Below are positions 60,862 through 64,000 of a stretch of 64,000 nt of DNA, in pieces. The DNA comes from Microbispora triticiradicis. GTDB taxonomy: Bacteria; Actinomycetota; Actinomycetes; Streptosporangiales; Streptosporangiaceae. The notes below the pieces were generated by a model. That model did no database searches, was not told the origin of the DNA, and saw nothing but the letters and a program-made list of their open reading frames with translations. A program made the translations under genes and the position numbers. Every line of letters starts with the position of its first letter. The stretch's first letter is position 1. The stretch is taken from assembly GCA_003260025.2 (NCBI GenBank), contig QFZU02000072.1:62001-126000 (forward strand). The letters are read 5' to 3'.

Positions 60862-63800
60862 TCAGCCGTCGGCGGACGAGAGCAGGCGCTCGGCCTCCTC
60901 CTCCGACATGCCCTCCAGCTCGGCGACGAGCAGGTCCTCCAGCGCGACCGCGAGGTCGGCCACGGTGCGCCGCTCGAAGATCGTCCGGACCGGCACCTCC
61001 ACCCCGGTCGTACGGCGCAGCCTGGCCGCGATCCGCGTCGCGAGCAGCGAGTGCCCGCCGAGGGCGAAGAAGTCGTCGTCCGCGCCGACGGAGGCGACGC
61101 CGAGCAGCTCGGCCCAGACCTCGGCCACCAGCAGCTCCGCGTCCGTGCTCGGCGGTACGTGCCCGGCCGACGGCCCACGGACCGGCGCGGGCAGCGCCGC
61201 GCGGTCCACCTTGCCGCGGCTGGTGAGCGGCAGCGCGTCGAGACCGACCCAGGCGGTGGGGACGAGATGCCGGGGCAGGGTCCGCGCGAGGTGCGCGGCG
61301 AGCTCCTCCCCTGTCGCGGTCCCGGTCACGTACGCCACGAGCTCCTCGGCGTGGACCGTCACGAAGGCCTGGCCGACCCCCGGATGGTCGAGCAGCCGCG
61401 CCTCGACCTCGCCCGGCTCGATCCGGAAGCCGCGCACCTTGAGCTGCCCGTCGAGCCGCCCGAGGAACTCCAGCTCGCCGGCCTGGTTCCAGCGTGCCCG
61501 GTCTCCGGTGCGGTACCTGCGCGCTCCCGGCGGCCCTGCGGGGTCGGGGACGAAGGCGGCGGCCGTGAGCGCGGGGCGGCGCAGGTAGCCGCGGGCCACG
61601 CCGGCTCCGCCGACGACCAGTTCGCCGATCGCGCCCTGCGGGACCGGGACCCCGGCGGCGTCGAGCAGGTGGACCGTCGTCGCGCCGACGGGCCGGCCGA
61701 TCGGCGGCCTGCCGTGCGCCGCGCCGAGGCCGGCCCGCAGATCGGCGCCGAGGTCGGCCCACGTCGCGATGACCGCGGCCTCGGTCGGGCCGTAGGTGTT
61801 CAGCAGGCGGACGCCGTCGCCGAACCGGCGGCGCCAGCGCGTCACGGCGCCGCCGGACGCCTGTTCGCCGCCGATGATCACCAGGCGGAGCGCGGGCGGC
61901 CAGGCGATCTGGTCGATCTCCTCGACCAGGTGGTGCCAGTATGCGGTGGGCAGGTCGAGCACGGTGATCCGCTCCCCGCCCGGCGCGGCCAGCAGGTCGG
62001 GCAGCGTCGCCGCCCCGCCGGGGAGCAGCACCAGGGTCGCTCCCGCGGCGAGGGCGGGGAACACCTCTTCGAGGTGGGTGTCGAAGCTCAGCGACGCGAA
62101 CTGGACGACGCGGTCGCCGGGCGTCAGGCCGTACTCGCGGCGCATCCACCGGATCCGGGCCGCGATGGCGCGGTGCTCGACGGCGACGCCCTTGGGGCGG
62201 CCGGTGGAGCCGGAGGTGGAGATGACGTAGGCGACGTCTTCCGGCCGTGTCTCGTACGGCCCGTCCGGCCCTTCTTCGTACGGCCCGTCCGGCCGCCGTT
62301 CGCCGGCGGCCGCCTCTTCCTCGGCGAGCCCGCCCGCCGGGTCGACGGCGGTGAGCCCGGCGGGCGGCGTACGGGTCGTGATCACATGCGTCGCCCCGGC
62401 GTCGGCGAGCGAGAAGGCCATCCGCTCGTCCGGCTCGTCCGGCTCGAACGGCAGGTAGGCCGCACCGGCCCGCCAGACGGCGAGCAGCGCGACGATCGCC
62501 TCGGCCGATCGGGGCAGGCGGACGCCGACCACGTCGCCGGGTCGGACGCCGGACCCGCGCAGCGCCGCGGCGAGCCGGTCCGCCCGCCGGTCCAGCTCGC
62601 CGTACGTGACCTCGGTCTCCCCGCAGACCACGGCGACGGCCTCGGGCGTGCGGCGCACGGTCTCGGCGATCATCTCGGGCACCGTCGGCCCGGGGACGTC
62701 CGCGCCGTCACCGGCCAGGGTGCGGATGTCGGCCTCGTCGTCCCCGGTCCAGACGCTCAGCTCGGAGATCCGGCGGTGCGGCTCGTCGGCGACGGAGGCG
62801 AGCAGGAGCAGGAAGCGCTCGGCGAGCCGGCGGACGGCCTCGGCCTCGTGCGGGGAGCCGCTGGACCCGTCGTGGCCGAACGACACGGTGATCCCGGCGC
62901 CGTCCCGCCAGGCCTCCGTGTAGAGGCCGAGCTTCACCTGCCGGAAGCCGTCGGGGAAGAAGCCGACGGACAGGTCCCCGAAGGGGCGGGTGGGCCCCAC
63001 GTCCTGCGTGTGCAGGATGAACACGGTCGGCATCAGCGCCTGGGCGGGGTGCCCGATCCGCTCGAACGGCACCGAGGTCTTGCTCATCGCCGTCAGCGCC
63101 TCCCGCCCGGTGCGCCGCAGCAGCTCGCTGAACGCGGGATCCCCGCCGAGGTCGCCGCGCAGCACGACGGTCTGCGTGAGGTAGCCGATCAGCGGCTCCA
63201 GCTCGACCCGCTCGCGCCCGGCGACGACCGTCCCGACGAGGACGTCGTCGTGGCCGGAGTGGCGGTGCAGGAGCACCTGGTAGGCCGCCATGAGCACGGT
63301 GAACAGGGTGGTCCGGTGCTCGCGGGCCAGCCGGTCCAGCCGGTCCGCGACCTCCGGGCCGACCCGGACGATCTGGAACCCGCCCTGCCCGTGGCCCTCA
63401 CCGCTCTCCGCGCCGTCGGCGTCCCCGCCGCCGATGCCCCCGATGCCGTACGGCAGGTCGGCCGGCGGCGGATCGGCCAGCCGCTCCTGCCAGTACGGCA
63501 CCGCGCGCTCGGCGCGGCGGCGCTGCCAGCGGGCGTAGTCGGACGGGTGGACCGGCAGCGGCGCCAGTTCCGGCGCGCGGCCGCGCAGCCGCGCGGTGTA
63601 GCACTCCGCCAGGTCGTCGAGGAGGATCCCCAGCGACCAGCCGTCGCCGATGATGTGGTGCATCGTGACGCACAGGACGTGGTCCAGCGGCCCGATCCCG
63701 ATCACCGCCACGCGCAGCGGCACGCCCTCCGCGAGGTCGAACGGCGCGTTGACGCGCTCGGCGACGAGCCGCCCGGCGTGCTCCTCGCCGGTCGCGGCCG

Positions 63801-64000
63801 GCCACGCCACCGGCGGCGGGGACCCGGCCGGTTCCGCGACCGCCCAGGGGACGCCGTCCTCCTCCTCGAACCGGGTGCGCAGGCCCTCGTGCCGGGCCAC
63901 CACGTCGGCGATCGCCCCTTCGAGGGCGTCCCGGTCGAGGGGGCCGCGCAGCCGGCGGACGAGATACATGGTGTAGGAGGCGTCGCGCGGATCGAGCTTC
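60862..64000 (-). CDS. Non-ribosomal peptide synthetase, C-A-PCP module (5' end beyond window)
   Basis: 1,046 codons in the window, open to the end: the frame continues upstream as KLDPRDASYTMYLVRRLRGPLD, a condensation domain start, so the gene extends beyond 64000. The condensation domain (about 1-430 here) has the active site MHHIIGDGWS. The adenylation domain (about 430-950) shows VAVVCGETEVTYGELDRRAD, A3 VISTSGSTGRPKGVAVEH, A5 NTYGPTEAAV and A8 GFRIEPGEVEARL. The carrier domain has the pantetheine site FFALGGHSLLATRIAARL near the end. There is no thioesterase. The protein ends soon after the PCP, so another NRPS must accept the chain. A-domain specificity is not assigned. Confidence 0.93.
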   Translation of the reverse strand, partial: KLDPRDASYTMYLVRRLRGPLDRDALEGAIADVVARHEGLRTRFEEEDGVPWAVAEPAGSPPPVAWPAATGEEHAGRLVAERVNAPFDLAEGVPLRVAVIGIGPLDHVLCVTMHHIIGDGWSLGILLDDLAECYTARLRGRAPELAPLPVHPSDYARWQRRRAERAVPYWQERLADPPPADLPYGIGGIGGGDADGAESGEGHGQGGFQIVRVGPEVADRLDRLAREHRTTLFTVLMAAYQVLLHRHSGHDDVLVGTVVAGRERVELEPLIGYLTQTVVLRGDLGGDPAFSELLRRTGREALTAMSKTSVPFERIGHPAQALMPTVFILHTQDVGPTRPFGDLSVGFFPDGFRQVKLGLYTEAWRDGAGITVSFGHDGSSGSPHEAEAVRRLAERFLLLLASVADEPHRRISELSVWTGDDEADIRTLAGDGADVPGPTVPEMIAETVRRTPEAVAVVCGETEVTYGELDRRADRLAAALRGSGVRPGDVVGVRLPRSAEAIVALLAVWRAGAAYLPFEPDEPDERMAFSLADAGATHVITTRTPPAGLTAVDPAGGLAEEEAAAGERRPDGPYEEGPDGPYETRPEDVAYVISTSGSTGRPKGVAVEHRAIAARIRWMRREYGLTPGDRVVQFASLSFDTHLEEVFPALAAGATLVLLPGGAATLPDLLAAPGGERITVLDLPTAYWHHLVEEIDQIAWPPALRLVIIGGEQASGGAVTRWRRRFGDGVRLLNTYGPTEAAVIATWADLGADLRAGLGAAHGRPPIGRPVGATTVHLLDAAGVPVPQGAIGELVVGGAGVARGYLRRPALTAAAFVPDPAGPPGARRYRTGDRARWNQAGELEFLGRLDGQLKVRGFRIEPGEVEARLLDHPGVGQAFVTVHAEELVAYVTGTATGEELAAHLARTLPRHLVPTAWVGLDALPLTSRGKVDRAALPAPVRGPSAGHVPPSTDAELLVAEVWAELLGVASVGADDDFFALGGHSLLATRIAARLRRTTGVEVPVRTIFERRTVADLAVALEDLLVAELEGMSEEEAERLLSSADG

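Noticed and set aside
1-64000. CRISPR arrays, tRNA or rRNA genes, insertion sequences, phage integrase
   Set aside because: No repeat-spacer arrays, tRNA cloverleaf with adjacent attachment sites, transposase or integrase reading frames were recognised.

Overview
The window is very GC-rich, has GTG and TTG starts and uses the leucine codon TTA only rarely. It carries CebR-type operators, SARP regulators and class III/IV lanthipeptide and NRPS genes. This indicates a filamentous actinomycete, plausibly in the Streptosporangiales or Streptomycetales; the genus cannot be fixed from sequence alone.

Layout. 0-1.5 kb: the tail of a sterol-desaturase-type hydroxylase and a FabF-like ketosynthase. 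1.5-15.5 kb: exported proteins on the minus strand, namely two paralogous HELGH proteins and a 3,131-residue protein with about 1,000 residues of RTX-type calcium-binding repeats. 15.6-18.8 kb: a plus-strand unit with a 24-codon peptide gene with a strong ribosome binding site, an MFS transporter, a translationally coupled TPR protein and a small membrane protein. 18.9-24.1 kb: a DUF6745-like protein, a TetR regulator, a secreted subtilase and an FG-GAP protein.

24.1-28 kb: a compact minus-strand operon encoding a heme-oxygenase-like diiron oxidase (HDO), an acyltransferase of the autoinducer-synthase/GNAT type, a cytochrome P450 and an aldoxime dehydratase. It looks like an uncharacterised aldoxime/nitrile pathway. 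A large SARP-ATPase regulator with two TTA codons is transcribed away from it.

32-42.2 kb: a ram/amf-like lanthipeptide operon running synthetase, S9 peptidase, 40-residue precursor, two ABC transporters. Hairpins flank the precursor gene. The synthetase keeps a complete Cys/Cys-His zinc triad, unlike textbook class III enzymes, and the precursor lacks the Ser-x2-Ser-xn-Cys pattern. A methyltransferase and a small exported peptide lie upstream. CTTAA-centred motifs recur in these promoters.

42.5-45.3 kb: an unassigned trio of E1/ThiF-like enzyme, cysteine-synthase-fold PLP enzyme and GNAT-like protein. 45.5-49.5 kb: a VOC protein, a DapA-family aldolase and two putative surface-glycan transferases. 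49.6-54.7 kb: a TetR/flavin monooxygenase pair with tandem operators, an aldo-keto reductase and a sulfatase.

54.7-60.8 kb: a complete cellobiose operon (cebE-cebF-cebG-bglC-cebR) with two perfect CebR boxes and a strong terminator; cebR contains a TTA codon. 60.9 kb to the end: the 3' part of an NRPS gene (C-A-PCP, no thioesterase) that continues beyond the window.

Assignments rest on reading motifs and domain order by eye. No database search was run.
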